Shown one piece after another: positions 42,599-51,799 of a stretch of 64,000 nt of DNA (positions within the stretch are counted from its first letter, which is position 1; each line of letters begins with the position of its first letter). Both the position numbers and the translations under genes were made by a program. Under the pieces are notes generated by a model, which saw only the letters and a program-made list of their open reading frames with translations, was not told the origin of the DNA and did no database searches. Origin of the DNA: Draconibacterium orientale (GTDB lineage: Bacteria; Bacteroidota; Bacteroidia; Bacteroidales; Prolixibacteraceae). The stretch spans positions 4,632,501 to 4,696,500 of the forward strand of contig NZ_CP007451.1 of NCBI RefSeq assembly GCF_000626635.1, in the 5' to 3' direction.

Positions 42599-43300
42599 AT
42601 GGCAACACTTTATCTCGTACCGAATGTTCTGGCCGATGGCGACTGGCAAACCGTTTTACCTGCCCGGGTAGAACCGATTTTAAGCAATACCAAATATTTT
42701 ATTGTAGAAAATATACGCACGGCACGGCGATTTATGAAACAGGTAAACCGCGAGATAAATATTGACGAGTGCACGTTTTACGAAATTAACAAACGTACCA
42801 ATGCTGCTGATTTGCCGCGCTTTTTAATGCCGGTTAACGATGGACATGATGTGGCGGTACTTTCCGAAGCCGGCTGCCCGGGTGTTGCCGATCCTGGTGC
42901 CGATGTGGTAAAAATAGCCCATCAAAAAGGTATAAAAGTAGTACCGATTGTTGGGCCTTCGTCAATTCTTTTGGCGCTGATGGCCTCGGGAATGAACGGG
43001 CAGAATTTTGCTTTTAAAGGGTATTTGCCCGTAAAACCACAGGAGCGGATAAAAGAACTTCAAAACCTGGAAAAAACAATCAGAAACAAGCGGCAAACGC
43101 AGATTTTTATCGAAACACCATACCGCAACAATCAACTGGTAAGCGATATTTTAAAATCATGCTCGCCTTCCACCTTATTTTGTATTGCGGCCAATATTAC
43201 CGGTGAAAATGAATTCATCCAAACCAAATCTGTTCAGGAGTGGAAAAAGGCCGGCGTACCTGATTTGCATAAACAACCAGTAATCTTCTTGCTGGGGTAA
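42599..43300 (+). CDS. SAM-dependent methyltransferase, RsmI-like tetrapyrrole-methylase family
   Basis: The protein has 233 residues and the tetrapyrrole methylase fold, with VAVLSEAGCPGVADPGAD (RsmI: SDAGTPGISDPG), VVPIVGPSSILLALMASG and QTQIFIETPYRNNQLV. RsmI methylates the 2'-O of C1402 in 16S rRNA. This short paralog may do so or act on another substrate. It sits alone, ahead of a REP/RAYT cluster. Confidence 0.85.
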   Translation: MATLYLVPNVLADGDWQTVLPARVEPILSNTKYFIVENIRTARRFMKQVNREINIDECTFYEINKRTNAADLPRFLMPVNDGHDVAVLSEAGCPGVADPGADVVKIAHQKGIKVVPIVGPSSILLALMASGMNGQNFAFKGYLPVKPQERIKELQNLEKTIRNKRQTQIFIETPYRNNQLVSDILKSCSPSTLFCIAANITGENEFIQTKSVQEWKKAGVPDLHKQPVIFLLG

Positions 43301-43317
43301 ACTTCGGTTCGGGAATA

Positions 43318-43479
43318 GCGGTTTTTAACCGCCGGGACGGGAAATTTTCAACTTCCAAATAGTCGCGGCATCGGGATCGGAAGTTTGGAACTTCCACAAG
43401 AAAATCACGGTTATAAACCGCGAATCCCGGGATAGGAAGTTTATAACTTCCGTTCGAATTCCAGCGGTTGGAAACCGCT
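43318..43479. repeat. REP-like palindromes upstream of RAYT
   Basis: Palindromes: GCGGTTTTTAACCGC (43318-43332), GGAAGTTTGGAACTTCC (43379-43395), CGGTTATAAACCG (43408-43421), GGAAGTTTATAACTTCC (43435-43451) and AGCGGTTGGAAACCGCT (43463-43479). Two alternating families (GGAAGTT/AACTTCC and GCGGTT/AACCGC) form a BIME-like cluster ahead of the transposase. Confidence 0.85.
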
Positions 43480-43508
43480 GTTCCCAATTTTTCTTTGTAA
43501 TTTGCTTT

Positions 43509-44267
43509 ATGCAAAAGAAAGAATTCTACAAACATATTCTGCCTCATTTTCAACAGCCTGGTCAGGCTTACTTCGTTACCTGGTGTTTAAAAGATGCTGT
43601 TCCTGTAAAAGCAGTGGCGAAATATTCGGAAAAGCTCGAATTACTAAAACATCAGATTGATTTTCATCGGGATCGGAAGTTTGGAACTTCCTGTAGAAAA
43701 TCGCGGATACAAACCGCGAATCCCCAAAGCCGGGAACGGAGGTTTTTAGCTTCAGAATATCAGTGGTTGGAAACCGCTGGTTCATTGAAGGAACTCAAAA
43801 AAGAATATTATTCACTACGCCAAAAACACTTTAAGGCATTTGATAAATACCTTGATGTTCAGCAGAACGCAAAAATTGATTTATGTAAAAAACAAAATCT
43901 GGAAATAATGATGGAAGCCTTAAACTTCTGGCAGGGAAAAAGGCTGGAAAATGAAGCCTTTTGTATCATGTCTAATCATGTTCACTGGGTGTTCCAGTTG
44001 TTTGAAAAGGACGATAATGACAAGCCGGTTTATTTGCAGGATATTATGCATTCGGTAAAACGTTTTTCAGCGAATAGGATAAACAAAAACGAAAAAAGAA
44101 CTGGGGCTTTATGGCAAAAAGAAAGTTTTGATACTACGATCAGGAATGAAAAACACATGTACAATGTTATTGAATACACTCTGAATAATCCGGTAAATGC
44201 AGGGCTGGTAAATAACAGAGAAGATTGGCCTGGAATAGGGATTAGAGGTTTTCAACCTCCGGTATAA
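43509..44267 (+). CDS. REP-associated tyrosine transposase (RAYT), Y1/IS200-like
   Basis: The protein has 252 residues. It belongs to the Y1_Tnp superfamily: CIMSNHVHWVFQLF holds the HUH-type H-x-H (HVH), then the catalytic Tyr in KHMYNVIEYTLNNPVNAGL. RAYTs cut and join single-stranded REP palindromes. The gene lies inside a cluster of such palindromes, and residues 57-90 are themselves encoded by three REP-like palindromes (43675-43691, 43702-43718, 43762-43778) read in frame. Confidence 0.85.
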   Translation: MQKKEFYKHILPHFQQPGQAYFVTWCLKDAVPVKAVAKYSEKLELLKHQIDFHRDRKFGTSCRKSRIQTANPQSRERRFLASEYQWLETAGSLKELKKEYYSLRQKHFKAFDKYLDVQQNAKIDLCKKQNLEIMMEALNFWQGKRLENEAFCIMSNHVHWVFQLFEKDDNDKPVYLQDIMHSVKRFSANRINKNEKRTGALWQKESFDTTIRNEKHMYNVIEYTLNNPVNAGLVNNREDWPGIGIRGFQPPV

Positions 44268-44407
44268 ACGCGGTTGTAAACCGCGAATCCCAGGGCCGGT
44301 ATCGGGATTGGAAGTTTACAACTTCCGAAGATAATCGTTGATACTATTCACTGATTCCGACACAGGAAGTTTATAACTTCTGTTCGAAATTCAGCGGTTA
44401 TAAACCA
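44245..44407. repeat. REP-like palindromes downstream of RAYT
   Basis: GAGGTTTTCAACCTC (44245-44259), CGCGGTTGTAAACCGCG (44269-44285), GGAAGTTTACAACTTCC (44310-44326), GGAAGTTTATAACTTC (44365-44380) and GCGGTTATAAACC (44394-44406). The first overlaps the RAYT 3' end and the last supplies the stop codon of the gene on the other strand (44398). Confidence 0.85.
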
Positions 44408-45471
44408 CCTATACCTAACTCACATAGCATTCGGAATTCCACCTCGAAATTGGGAGTAAAAACAGCCTTTGCCAAATTTTTCTCTACCTGTTTTTTTGTC
44501 CAGAAACGAAGTTCTTCCACTTCGTTCGACTGGATGCCAAACCCCTTATAATCGTAAGTCGTAAACAGGTAAATCAGTTCGGCTTCCACCTCCGATTCCC
44601 ATTTATATACTTTTTGCAATTTTGCCGAAAACTCTTTTAATCCGATTTCCTCAAAAACTTCTTTCTTCAGTGCTTGCTCCAGGGTCTCTCCTGCCGAAAT
44701 ATGACCGCCAACAGCCGTATCCCATTTTCCGGGCTGGATGAGCTTATCGACCGGTCGTTTTTGAAGAAGTATTGCCCCTTTATTATTCAGCACATGCAAA
44801 TGCACCACCGGATGCAACAGCTTGCTTCCGTTATGCACCTGGCTGCGTGGTGCCTCACCGGTCAGTTTTCCCTGCTCATCAACCAACGGGACCCACTCTT
44901 CGTTGGTAAGCACCTTTTGTTTCTTTTTCTGACGGAGAATCTCGAACAAAAAATAAACGCCAAAAATGATGTAAAACAAGCCGCCACTGATAAAAGCCCA
45001 GGCTTCTTTGCTCATAAAAAAGGCCGAATAAAATACCAGAACAGTATGTGCCAGAAAGATAAAGAACAGGCTCTTCATACTTTGTCGCATTTGCTGCAGT
45101 TGAGCGGTATTAAACGCTACATCTTTCATGTAGCGCTGCCCCATCATTCCAACTATATTTATGTTTGAGAATGCTGAAATGGCCAGCACAGCAACCAGTA
45201 TCAATTCGATCAGTCCGGGTTTCAGCTTGAAGAAAATATCGTTGTCGAGCAAAATGGAAACGCCGCCAAGAACCACCAGCAACAAGGTATCGAAAAGCAC
45301 AAATTTTTCGAATCGTTTTTCTTTAATGGCAATCCAGGCCATTTCGGCCAAGCCTACGCCTATGGCAACAAAAAGCCCGATTTTAGTCCCCCATATTTCA
45401 TCGGCAGCGATGAAAACAAACAAAGGAATAAAACCAGGCAGTAATTTCTTAAATAATTGTGCTCTGTTCAT
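44398..45471 (-). CDS. IspZ/YciB-like membrane domain fused to Nudix hydrolase
   Basis: The protein has about 357 residues. The N-terminal 185 residues carry six membrane helices like the septation-protein (IspZ/YciB) or VC0807 family. The C-terminal part holds a Nudix box: GGHISAGETLEQALKKEV, then FEEIG (G-x(5)-E-x(7)-R/K-E-x-x-E-E). Nudix enzymes cleave nucleoside diphosphates linked to X. The fusion puts such an enzyme at the inner membrane. The start at 45471 (MNRAQLF) is preferred. Confidence 0.83.
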   Translation of the reverse strand: MNRAQLFKKLLPGFIPLFVFIAADEIWGTKIGLFVAIGVGLAEMAWIAIKEKRFEKFVLFDTLLLVVLGGVSILLDNDIFFKLKPGLIELILVAVLAISAFSNINIVGMMGQRYMKDVAFNTAQLQQMRQSMKSLFFIFLAHTVLVFYSAFFMSKEAWAFISGGLFYIIFGVYFLFEILRQKKKQKVLTNEEWVPLVDEQGKLTGEAPRSQVHNGSKLLHPVVHLHVLNNKGAILLQKRPVDKLIQPGKWDTAVGGHISAGETLEQALKKEVFEEIGLKEFSAKLQKVYKWESEVEAELIYLFTTYDYKGFGIQSNEVEELRFWTKKQVEKNLAKAVFTPNFEVEFRMLCELGIGGL

Positions 45472-45491
45472 CGTAAACAATGAGCAATAAA

Positions 45492-46031
45492 TTATTCTTC
45501 GTCGTCGGTAGCAGTTTCAAAAGGAATAACCTTGTAAACTTCAACCTCCATTAAAACCGTTTGGAAAGCACCGACAGAATACCCTGAACCACTTTGCCCA
45601 TAGGCCAATTCAGAGTTAATTACTAAGCGCGATCGTGTTCCGGGCTGCATATAAAGCAAACCTTCTTCCAGTCCTTGTATCGATCCTCCGGCACCAATCG
45701 TAACCTTGTAGGGTTCATAGCGGTGTCCATCAAGATAACCACTTGTTTCGTCAACCAATAAACTGTCGGGGCCATCAATTAACGTCCAGGTTGCATAATA
45801 TAGCTGAACCTGGTCGCCGGCTTTTATGGTGTCGCCTTCGCCGGTACCTGGTTCGTTAAAATAATAAAGACCAGATGCAGTTGCTTCTGCTCCCGGGTGA
45901 GCGATTGCCATGTATTCATCCAACAGTGCAAGTTCTTCATTCCTCATTTTTTGGTAATCAACTCCATTGTCGCAGGCAAAAAAGGCAACAGCTCCTAACA
46001 TCAATAAAGCATATGATATTGTTTTCTTCAT
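45492..46031 (-). CDS. FKBP-type peptidyl-prolyl isomerase lipoprotein
   Basis: The protein has 179 residues with a lipobox ending FAC (about residue 20) and a C-terminal FKBP domain (about 75-170), including GDQVQLYYATWTLIDG, IQGLEEGLLYMQPGTRSRLV and SELAYGQSGSG. It would assist folding in the periplasm or at the outer membrane. It is paired with a second FKBP (46096-46590), 64 nt away. Confidence 0.88.
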   Translation of the reverse strand: MKKTISYALLMLGAVAFFACDNGVDYQKMRNEELALLDEYMAIAHPGAEATASGLYYFNEPGTGEGDTIKAGDQVQLYYATWTLIDGPDSLLVDETSGYLDGHRYEPYKVTIGAGGSIQGLEEGLLYMQPGTRSRLVINSELAYGQSGSGYSVGAFQTVLMEVEVYKVIPFETATDDEE

Positions 46032-46095
46032 CTGATCTTTAATTATTTTCTGTTGTTTAAAAACAGTGTCGTTTAATTTAAATTATTCTGCAAAT

Positions 46096-46590
46096 TTAAT
46101 TATGTGGTTTTATTTCTACCATTTCTATCCAAAAAACTGTTGTTGTATTTGGTGGAATTTGGCCGGCACCATCTTCTCCATACCCCAGTTCTGAGGGAAT
46201 AATTAAAAATGCAGAACCTTCTTCATCAATAAAGCGTGTTGCGTCATTCCATCCGTCAATCAAATTTTCGGAACCTAATACATACTCCCAGGTTGTCTCT
46301 CCGGTTGTTTCAAAAATGCTACCATCGATAAACCTACCGGTATATTTTACCACACAGGTATCGCCATCCTGAGGGAAAGTGCCGTTTCCGATTGAGTCGG
46401 TAATGTAATAAACACCCAGTGCTGTTGTGTCAATATCCAACCCTCTGTTGTCCAGAGTATCAAGATACGTTTTTAACAGAGCATCCTCTTCAGCTTTTGT
46501 TGGCGGAATATAAGGTTCCGGATCATCAATACACGATGCAACTGTTACTCCGATAATAATCGCCAATAATAATTTTGTAACTAATTTCAT
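46096..46590 (-). CDS. FKBP-type peptidyl-prolyl isomerase lipoprotein, second copy
   Basis: The protein has 164 residues with a lipobox ending ASC (residue 20) and an FKBP domain with DTCVVKYTGRFIDGSIFETT, LIDGWNDATRFIDEEGSAFL and SELGYGEDGAGQIPPNTT. It lacks some of the aromatic pocket residues of active FKBPs, so chaperone function without isomerase activity is possible. It lies 12 nt after the DHH phosphoesterase gene. Confidence 0.88.
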   Translation of the reverse strand: MKLVTKLLLAIIIGVTVASCIDDPEPYIPPTKAEEDALLKTYLDTLDNRGLDIDTTALGVYYITDSIGNGTFPQDGDTCVVKYTGRFIDGSIFETTGETTWEYVLGSENLIDGWNDATRFIDEEGSAFLIIPSELGYGEDGAGQIPPNTTTVFWIEMVEIKPHN

Positions 46591-46602
46591 TTTTTACATT
46601 TT

Positions 46603-47643
46603 TTAAATAGTTGTTTCCAACAACTGATGCTTATACGCAGGTAAAAGTTGCGTGAACTTTAACAAAGTTTTTTCAAAATTCAGTTCCGATTCGCCTCCGG
46701 CTGCGTTTAAATGCCCGCCACCATTGAAATGGCTCGATGAAAATTCGTTGGCCGGAAAATTTCCTTTTGAGCGGAAAGAGGCTTTTACATATCCATCTTT
46801 TTCGATGAACAGGGCGCTGAAAACTATATTTTTTATCGATAACGGGTAATTTACAAATCCTTCGGTATCGCCGGGTTGAAAATTAAACCGTTTTAGCTCT
46901 TCTTTACTAATGCTTATTACCGCAGCCCGATACTCGGGAAAAACCTGCATTTTTTCGTTCAGGCAATAGCCAAGTAATTTCATTCGGTCGGCCGAATAAT
47001 TATGAAATACCGACGATTGGATTTTATCGGTGTTTATTTCGTAATTCAGCAACCCGGAAACCACTTTAAAAGTGTTTTTCGAAATGTTGTGACTAAAACC
47101 TCCTGTATCAGTCAGAATCCCGGTATATAAGGCTTCAGCAGCCTTTTGCGACAGGTTTTCGATTAATCCCGTAGCTTCAAGCACATCAAAAACCAATTCG
47201 GCGGTTGAACTGTACGATGTTTCGGAAACCATAAAATCGCAAAACTCTGTGGGGTACGGATGATGATCGATCAATACCTTTTTATGCTCAAACTCCAGAA
47301 TTTTCTTTTCCAGTTTCCCGGCACGCGAGGCTTCGTTAAAATCCACACAGATCATTGCATCGGCCTGTTTCAGCCAGCTTTTAGCTTGCTTTTTGTCTTT
47401 ATTGTAAATAATTACCGGAACTTCTGAAGAAAACCATTTTAAAAACACGGGATAATCGTTTGCCGACAGTACTTTAACTTCGTGCCCAAAATCGGCAAGT
47501 ACCTGCCCAAGTCCCAGTGCCGAGCCAATAGCATCGCCATCCGGATTTTCATGCGGAATAATTACCAGTTTCTTTTTTGAAGTGGCCAGCAATGCCTTAA
47601 TTGATGTAATAATCTCTATGTCAGTATTTTTCAAAATTCGCAA
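46603..47643 (-). CDS. DHH-family phosphoesterase, NrnA-like
   Basis: The protein has 346 residues. The DHH domain has NPDGDAIGSALGLG (D-x-D), CVDFNEASR, VLIDHHPYP (DHH) and ILTDTGGF; the DHHA1 domain has HFNGGGHLNAAGG (GGGH). NrnA degrades nanoRNA and pAp. It is the first gene of a unit with two FKBP lipoproteins. Confidence 0.92.
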   Translation of the reverse strand: MRILKNTDIEIITSIKALLATSKKKLVIIPHENPDGDAIGSALGLGQVLADFGHEVKVLSANDYPVFLKWFSSEVPVIIYNKDKKQAKSWLKQADAMICVDFNEASRAGKLEKKILEFEHKKVLIDHHPYPTEFCDFMVSETSYSSTAELVFDVLEATGLIENLSQKAAEALYTGILTDTGGFSHNISKNTFKVVSGLLNYEINTDKIQSSVFHNYSADRMKLLGYCLNEKMQVFPEYRAAVISISKEELKRFNFQPGDTEGFVNYPLSIKNIVFSALFIEKDGYVKASFRSKGNFPANEFSSSHFNGGGHLNAAGGESELNFEKTLLKFTQLLPAYKHQLLETTI

Positions 47644-47781
47644 AAATTAGAATGCGCAAAGATAAAAAATCTTACCTCGCCTGAAAACGCTAATAACCCA
47701 AATTTTGTTAATATTGTAAATGACAAGCTTTTATTAAGGGCTTGAACCAATAAACAGACAATAACTACTAAAACTTTTGAA

Positions 47782-48213
47782 ATGGCTGGTAACAGAACCT
47801 TTACAATGATTAAGCCCGGTGCGGTGAGAAAGAACTACGAGGGCGCAATTTTAAAAATGATAAACGATGCCGGTTTTAAAATTCGCGCAATGAAACTCAC
47901 GCGCATGTCAACAACTCAGGCCGGTGCTTTTTACGAAGTTCACAAAGGAAAACCCTTTTACGATAACCTGGTTAAGTTTATGAGCTCGGGGCCAATTGTT
48001 GCCGCTATTTTAGAAAAAGATAATGCCATTGAAGATTTCCGCAAGCTGATTGGAGCTACCAATCCGGAAAATGCCGCTGAAGGTACCGTTCGTAAATTGT
48101 TTGCCTGCAGTGTTACCGAAAATGCGGTTCATGGTGCCGACAGCGACGAAAACGCCACGCGCGAAGCCGACTTTTTCTTTTCTACTTTCGAGCGCTTTTA
48201 CGATTACGAATAA
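47782..48213 (+). CDS. ndk: Nucleoside diphosphate kinase
   Basis: The 143-residue protein transfers phosphate among nucleoside di- and triphosphates through phospho-histidine. It has [27 protein letters not shown], and the catalytic His in [20 protein letters not shown] (quoted to 20). The length is normal for bacterial Ndk. Confidence 0.95.
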   Translation: MAGNRTFTMIKPGAVRKNYEGAILKMINDAGFKIRAMKLTRMSTTQAGAFYEVHKGKPFYDNLVKFMSSGPIVAAILEKDNAIEDFRKLIGATNPENAAEGTVRKLFACSVTENAVHGADSDENATREADFFFSTFERFYDYE

Positions 48214-48266
48214 ATTTTGCGCCGCCTATCAAGGCGGTGATGACTGATAGTACGAATCACAATAAT

Positions 48267-48310
48267 TTTTCAGGAATTTTGTAAATTAAAATCTACAAAA
48301 TTCCTGAAAA
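48267..48310. terminator. Bidirectional terminator-like palindrome
   Basis: TTTTCAGGAATTTTGTA, a 10-nt loop, TACAAAATTCCTGAAAA: 17 perfectly paired bases with T/A-rich ends, between the convergent ndk and mutarotase genes. Related arms extend outward (GCGGTG.../...CACCGC at about 48233 and 48341), so it may instead be a small palindromic element. Confidence 0.6.
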
Positions 48311-48374
48311 TCATTGCCAGTCACTCTCTATCTTGACACCGCTCTAAAGAACGGTGCAAAAAATGCTCGCAATT

Positions 48375-49277
48375 TTATTCAACACTAATTACCGCTGTTG
48401 TTTCGTGCGATTCCCCCGGAGCCAGATCGATCTGATCATTGATCTTGTTCACCGTTTCGAGGCAAACAAACGTTTCATATCCGTCGTTGGGCATATCACT
48501 CATTTGCTCGCAGGCTTCAGCACCCGGATTCCACACCGTTGAACACTTACTGCCATCTTTGGCAATTCGGATGTCGCGTTTAAAATACGGATCGTGAATG
48601 ATACAATCGGCTTCCGTATCGAAATAATGCCTTGTTGTAGCTTCCGAAATTTCCAGCAATTCTTCTTCCTGAACGTAGCGATTGCCATCCAACTGGTTTT
48701 CGTAATGGGTATTGGCCAGTCCCGCAATTTTTATGTTTTCAATAGCCGAAAGGTTAAAATAAGTGTGCAATGCCGATGTGTAAGAAATTGCCGAGTCGGA
48801 AGGATTGGAAACTTTTAGGGTAAGCGACAACGAATCGCCAACAACAAAAATCAATTCAGCAATAAAATCATAGGGCCAGTATGCTTTTGTTTCATCCGAC
48901 GATTTTAGCTGCATGGAAACGTATGTCTCCCCTTTTTCCAGGGTATCAACTTCGGTAACTTCCCACATCGATGTACGGGCAAAACCGTGCTGTGGCATAG
49001 CCGAATCGTTTGCATGCGGGCCAAACCAAGGAAAACAAACCGGAATACCACCACGAATTGCTTTGCCTTTTTCGAAAACACTGTACGGACTCATCCACAA
49101 AACATCGGTGGTTCGCATTGGCCTGAAACTGGTTATTTGTGCGCCATACAGGCAAATATCGGCTTCGGCATATTTATTGGTTATGGTTATAAAAGGCAGT
49201 TCGCCGTCGAGTTCCATAAAACCCACTTCGCCTTCAACACCAAATTTTTCGTTTAATTCGTCAATATTCATTTCCAT
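48375..49277 (-). CDS. D-hexose-6-phosphate mutarotase (aldose 1-epimerase family)
   Basis: The protein has 300 residues. It shows the YeaD-type pattern: KAIRGGIPVCFPWFGPHAND near residue 75, HGFARTSMWEV, SYTSALHTYFNLS and GYETFVCLETVN (catalytic E near the C-terminus). It interconverts alpha and beta anomers of hexose 6-phosphates. An internal ATG 6 nt downstream (49271) is an alternative start. Confidence 0.9.
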   Translation of the reverse strand: MEMNIDELNEKFGVEGEVGFMELDGELPFITITNKYAEADICLYGAQITSFRPMRTTDVLWMSPYSVFEKGKAIRGGIPVCFPWFGPHANDSAMPQHGFARTSMWEVTEVDTLEKGETYVSMQLKSSDETKAYWPYDFIAELIFVVGDSLSLTLKVSNPSDSAISYTSALHTYFNLSAIENIKIAGLANTHYENQLDGNRYVQEEELLEISEATTRHYFDTEADCIIHDPYFKRDIRIAKDGSKCSTVWNPGAEACEQMSDMPNDGYETFVCLETVNKINDQIDLAPGESHETTAVISVE

Positions 49278-49289
49278 TTAGTTTTAGAT

Positions 49290-49354
49290 TTTGAAGATCC
49301 AGAATCCAGTATCGAGTATCAAGTATCCAGAATCAAGTATCCAGAATCAAGCTC
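49290..49354. repeat. Short direct repeats between genes
   Basis: CCAGAATC and AGTATC recur several times (AAGTATCCAGAATC is repeated twice in tandem). Similar CGAGTATCAAGTATC strings occur near 51725. This is a dispersed low-complexity repeat, not a structured array. Confidence 0.5.
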
Positions 49355-49645
49355 TTACTTAAAAACAATTCGTGTAATCATCTCATCTCCGGCATTCTCG
49401 TTTATACGCCGGCAAATTTCTTCACGCATTAAAAACAATTCGTTTTTTACTACTGCCGAAGTTATTTCAACATACAAAATCCGGTTGCGGATATAAATAT
49501 TGCGGGTGTAACGTGCGATGGTTTTCCCGAGCAGGTTTTCCCAGCCCTGAACAATATCCACTTCTTTTAATTTCCGCTCCATGCGGTTTTCTTCGATATA
49601 CTGTTTTAAAACCTCGCTTAACGATTGTGTATTACTTCGTCTCAT
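49355..49645 (-). CDS. DUF721 (DciA-like) protein
   Basis: The protein has 96 residues and the usual DUF721 pattern: L-S-E-V-L-K-Q-Y, then VQGWENLLGKTIARYTR and a C-terminal beta strand LYVEITSAVVKNELFLMR. DUF721 proteins beside recF/dnaA genes are related to the helicase loader DciA. It overlaps recF by 4 nt. Confidence 0.85.
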   Translation of the reverse strand: MRRSNTQSLSEVLKQYIEENRMERKLKEVDIVQGWENLLGKTIARYTRNIYIRNRILYVEITSAVVKNELFLMREEICRRINENAGDEMITRIVFK

Positions 49646-50748
49646 TGTGCCAATTCTACTTTTCCGTTTTCTACTTTAAAAATACGATAATCGGCATCCA
49701 TTCTTTTAATTATGGTGTCGAGATGCTCGCGATTGGTATCGGTTAAAAATATCTGTCCAAACTGTTCGCCCGCCACAGCCGTAACAATTTGCTCCACCCG
49801 GTGCTGATCCAGTTTATCAAAAATATCATCCAGCAAAAGGATGGGATTTATACCCGAAATTTCTTTAATAAACTCGAATTGCGCCAGTTTCAGCGCTACC
49901 AGGTAAGTTTTTTTCTGTCCCTGCGAGCCCAGCTTTTTTATCAGGTAATCACCAATTTTCAGTTGCAAATCGTCTTTATGAATTCCAACAGTTGTGTACT
50001 GCACTACCCGATCTTTTTGCAACGAAGCTTTTAGCAGCGATTCCAAGCCCGAATCATACAAATCCGATTGATGCACCAATTCCACTACTTCGTTGCCTCC
50101 CGATATATAATTATAGTAGCGCTGAAAAACCGGAATCAGCTTTTCTACAAAACGTGTCCGCTCTTCGTGAATCCGTGTTCCGTATTCTACCAACTGATCG
50201 TCCCAAATGCCCAGCAGTTCTTCGTCGAAATAACGATCGCTGGCAAATTGTTTCAGCAGATTATTGCGCTGCATCAGTGCCCTGTTGTATTTCAAAAGAT
50301 CGTCGAGATAAGTTTGGTTGTATTGCGAAATTACTCCGTCCATAAATTTGCGGCGTTCGTCGCTTCCACCTAAAATCAGGTTTACATCCGACGGCGTGAT
50401 CATTACCAAAGGCAGCAGTCCAATATGTTCCTGCAGTTTTTTATAAACCTTTGTGTTGCGTTTAAACTGCTTTTTCTGCCCTTTTTGCAAACCACAATTA
50501 ATGGTTTCTTTCGATTCCATTCGGCTGTAGTTCCCGTTCAGCATAAAAAAATTCTCTTCATGATTGATATTCAGCTGATCGGTGGCATTAAAAAAACTTT
50601 TGCAAAACGACAGGTAATAAATAGCGTCGAGCATGTTGGTTTTTCCGGCACCGTTCTTACCAATAAAACAATTCAGTTTAGGCGAAAACTCGGCCTTCAC
50701 CTCCAGAATATTTTTAAAATTTACAATTGAAATCTCTTCAATATGCAT
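49642..50748 (-). CDS. recF: DNA replication and repair protein RecF
   Basis: The protein has 368 residues. The start at 50748 (MHIEEISIVNFKNI) gives the standard SMC-like opening. Walker A is FIGKNGAGKTNMLDAIYYLS, the signature motif region is KLGSQGQKKTYLVALKLAQ, and Walker B is ILLLDDIFDKLDQHRVEQI. RecF loads RecA at single-strand gaps. It is followed by the DUF721 gene. Confidence 0.95.
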   Translation of the reverse strand: MHIEEISIVNFKNILEVKAEFSPKLNCFIGKNGAGKTNMLDAIYYLSFCKSFFNATDQLNINHEENFFMLNGNYSRMESKETINCGLQKGQKKQFKRNTKVYKKLQEHIGLLPLVMITPSDVNLILGGSDERRKFMDGVISQYNQTYLDDLLKYNRALMQRNNLLKQFASDRYFDEELLGIWDDQLVEYGTRIHEERTRFVEKLIPVFQRYYNYISGGNEVVELVHQSDLYDSGLESLLKASLQKDRVVQYTTVGIHKDDLQLKIGDYLIKKLGSQGQKKTYLVALKLAQFEFIKEISGINPILLLDDIFDKLDQHRVEQIVTAVAGEQFGQIFLTDTNREHLDTIIKRMDADYRIFKVENGKVELAQ

Positions 50749-50896
50749 TATCAGTTTCTTTGTTTTCGTTCGTACAAAACTAAATAAAAAGCCTGCACAT
50801 TTCTGAAATGTTGACAAAAAGCACTTAATAACAATGTTATGTTGATTATTCTGGAAAATAATAGATGCATTGGTTTAGCTGTTTTGAAAAAAAAGC

Positions 50897-50904
50897 TATT
50901 TTTG
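50897..50904 (+). promoter_or_regulatory. -7 box candidate upstream of TPR gene
   Basis: TATTTTTG fits TAnnTTTG and lies 25 nt ahead of the ATG at 50930. No good -33 TTTG stands at the right distance. Confidence 0.35.
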
Positions 50905-50929
50905 CGGCACAATTTTGAAAAAGAGACAA

Positions 50930-51616
50930 ATGGCAAAGAAGAATGTAGAACAAGCCGATAATTTACAGGAACTTGAAAGTGCGTTAACAAAAACGGAACA
51001 ATTTGTTGAAGATAATTCGAAGATCATCAGTTTTGTAGTTGGTGGAATTATTATTGTTGTTGCCGCTTACCTTGGGTTTAACAAGTTTTATGTACAACCA
51101 AAGGAGGACGAAGCCATATCGCAAATGTTTATGGCCGAGAATTATTTCGAAAAAGATTCGTTTAACCTGGCTATCAACGGCGACGGTAACTACCTTGGGT
51201 TCCTTGATATTATTGATGATTACGGCATTACAAAATCAGCTAACCGTGCAAAATACTACACCGGTATTTCTTACCTGTACCTGGGTGAGTACGAAACTGC
51301 ATTGGATTATTTAAATGATTTTAAAACCGATGATTTATTGCTGGCTCCGGTTGCCGAAGGTGCAAAAGGCGATGCTTACCTTGAATTGGGTGAGACCGAT
51401 AATGCATTGAAACAATACAAAAAAGCTTACGCAGCAAGCGATAACGAATTAACCACTCCGGTTTATATGATGAAAGCAGCTAACCTGTTGGAATCGATGG
51501 ACGAGCTGGAAGATGCACTGGCTTTATACGAAGCTATTAAAACTGAATATCCGCAATCGTCGGAAGGTACAAATGCCGACCGCTATATTGCCCGCATCAA
51601 AACAAAATTGAATTAA
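50930..51616 (+). CDS. TPR-repeat membrane protein, YfgM-like
   Basis: The start at 50930 (MAKKNVEQADN) follows a GAGACAA leader. The protein has 228 residues, one membrane helix at about 35-56 and four or five TPR units in the C-terminal half (AKYYTGISYLYLGEYETALD, AKGDAYLELGETDNALKQYKK, AANLLESMDELEDALALYEA). It is likely an inner-membrane protein facing the periplasm that assists protein assembly. Confidence 0.82.
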   Translation: MAKKNVEQADNLQELESALTKTEQFVEDNSKIISFVVGGIIIVVAAYLGFNKFYVQPKEDEAISQMFMAENYFEKDSFNLAINGDGNYLGFLDIIDDYGITKSANRAKYYTGISYLYLGEYETALDYLNDFKTDDLLLAPVAEGAKGDAYLELGETDNALKQYKKAYAASDNELTTPVYMMKAANLLESMDELEDALALYEAIKTEYPQSSEGTNADRYIARIKTKLN

Positions 51617-51638
51617 AAAAGAATTCAAACGATAATTA

Positions 51639-51666
51639 AACCCCTCTTCGGAGGGGTTTTTTGTTT
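51639..51666 (+). terminator. Intrinsic terminator after TPR gene
   Basis: CCCCTC, TTCG loop, GAGGGG, then TTTTTT. The UUCG tetraloop and T-run make this the clearest terminator in the window. Confidence 0.85.
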
Positions 51667-51799
51667 GTATTAGTATATTAGAGGTGAGTACAGAGTAATC
51701 GGTACTGAGATTTGAGAATAAAGATCGAGTATCAAGTATCAATTACGATCATTTCTCACTACTAAATACTAATCTCTCATTACTAAAAAAGAAAAAATT

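Noticed and set aside
43318-44407. CRISPR array
   Set aside because: Spacing is irregular and units are palindromic with variable loops; the REP/RAYT explanation fits better.
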